From the NCBI GenBank assembly GCA_964562375.1, contig CAZLSW010000034.1:1-31024 (forward strand): DNA of 31,024 nt, read 5' to 3'. Both the position numbers and the translations under genes were made by a program. How positions within the stretch are numbered: position 1 is the stretch's first letter; each line of letters opens with the position of its first letter. This document shows positions 30,632 through 31,024 of this stretch, one piece after another. Under the pieces are notes generated by a model that saw only the letters and a list, made by a program, of their open reading frames with translations, had not been told where the DNA came from and ran no database searches. Origin of the DNA: JAJPXC01 sp964562375. GTDB taxonomy: Bacteria > Bacteroidota > Bacteroidia > Bacteroidales > Muribaculaceae.

Positions 30632-31024
30632 TGAAAACCTCCAAATATATTAAAATAGCTGCATTGTGCATTGTGCAATGTGCATTGTGCACTCCGCTGG
30701 TGGGTTGTACCGACTCGTTTCTTGACGTAGACCCCGCGACCTCCACCACCACTTCCAACTTCTACACCACCGAGGAGAACGCCGAGAGCGCCCTTATCGG
30801 CTGCTACAACGGCTGGAAGCGCACGCAAAGCTCCGACACGTGGGGATTCTACGTGGTGAGCGAGCTGATGAGCGACGACTGTTTCGCCGGCACGGGTGTG
30901 ACCGACGCCACCAACTATGCTGTTGTCGACCGTTTCGACCAAGGGCAGTATGCCGCCGGCACCTCCCTGCTTCCTGTTTTCGTCATGCGTTACCCAAAAC
31001 GGGGGTCTGCTCTACCCAGTTCTT
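30632..31024 (+). CDS. SusD-family glycan-binding lipoprotein (N-terminal part, runs off the window)
   Basis: The outer-membrane lipoprotein lid of the SusC transporter; only 131 codons are in the window. The signal peptide ends at a lipobox LVGC (Cys26). The SusD-type start follows (TDSFLDVDPATSTTTSNFYTT, then EENAESALIGCYNGW). The first TPR-like helices are beginning. The signal-peptide coding region contains four 7-bp near-identical repeats (30661-30688). After about 30974 (...YAAGTSLL) the translation PVFVMRYPKRGSALPSS no longer resembles SusD in this or the other plus-strand frames, so the last ~50 bases may be a misassembled or chimeric end. Confidence 0.85.
30661..30688 (+). repeat. 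7-bp tandem repeats in the susD signal-peptide region
   Basis: Four units in a row: GCATTGT, GCATTGT, GCAATGT, GCATTGT, then GCAC. Seven is not a multiple of three, so gain or loss of one unit would shift the reading frame right after the start of the lipoprotein. Confidence 0.9.

Noticed and set aside
1..31024. CRISPR array, rRNA or tRNA genes, complete insertion sequence
   Set aside because: Scanning by eye found no regularly spaced repeats of CRISPR type, no cloverleaf or rRNA-like segment and no transposase motif.

Overview
The window looks like a chromosomal segment of a gut or rumen Bacteroidales, probably Muribaculaceae or Prevotellaceae. The evidence is a SusC/SusD pair, a propeller/Y_Y_Y/AraC membrane regulator, Bacteroidetes-type -7 boxes (TAnnTTTG), and short C-terminal 'LQGIRV..P..G.YIR' tails on secreted proteins. 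Family names come from motifs read by eye; no database search was run.

Left part (1-10400). An M24 peptidase (+, 74-1252) is followed by 16-bp tandem repeats. Then comes one 7.5-kb gene on the minus strand (9183-1702) that stays open for 2493 codons. Its mix of modules is that of the 'large polyvalent proteins' of phages and conjugative elements: four separate HExxH metallopeptidase-like motifs, a BECR-nuclease-like module, MORN-type repeats and the start of a kinase-like module. No other mobile-element gene is visible, so it appears to be an orphan. Its 3' end is decaying. The kinase-like module continues past the stop in two other frames, and two stretches inside the ORF look more coding in another frame than in the open one. 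A 1.2-kb gene-free stretch follows, with hairpins, a terminator and a C9A8 homopolymer.

Right part (10401-31024). This is a polysaccharide utilisation locus whose enzymes match xyloglucan breakdown. A minus-strand block reads GH31 alpha-xylosidase (PA14 insert), GH2 beta-galactosidase, GH3 beta-glucosidase, a two-module secreted protein, then (after a terminator and a new -7 box) an 858-aa secreted protein and a GH5 endoglucanase. The last three proteins share six copies of one ~120-aa beta-rich module, a plausible new carbohydrate-binding family. A membrane regulator (24237-27134, minus) lies between the enzymes and a divergent SusC/SusD pair (27447 onward; SusD runs off the window). The regulator has the HTCS sensor and AraC output but no kinase or receiver. 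The susC and GH31 promoters share an identical 13-mer, and 21-bp-spaced direct repeats sit upstream of susC.

Likely flow: the GH5 enzyme cuts the backbone at the surface, SusC/SusD and perhaps the module proteins bind and import oligosaccharides, and GH31, GH2 and GH3 strip xylose, galactose and glucose in the periplasm. The best leads are the six-copy module family with its unknown 858-aa member, the kinase-less regulator, and the orphan polyvalent gene with alternate-frame coding.
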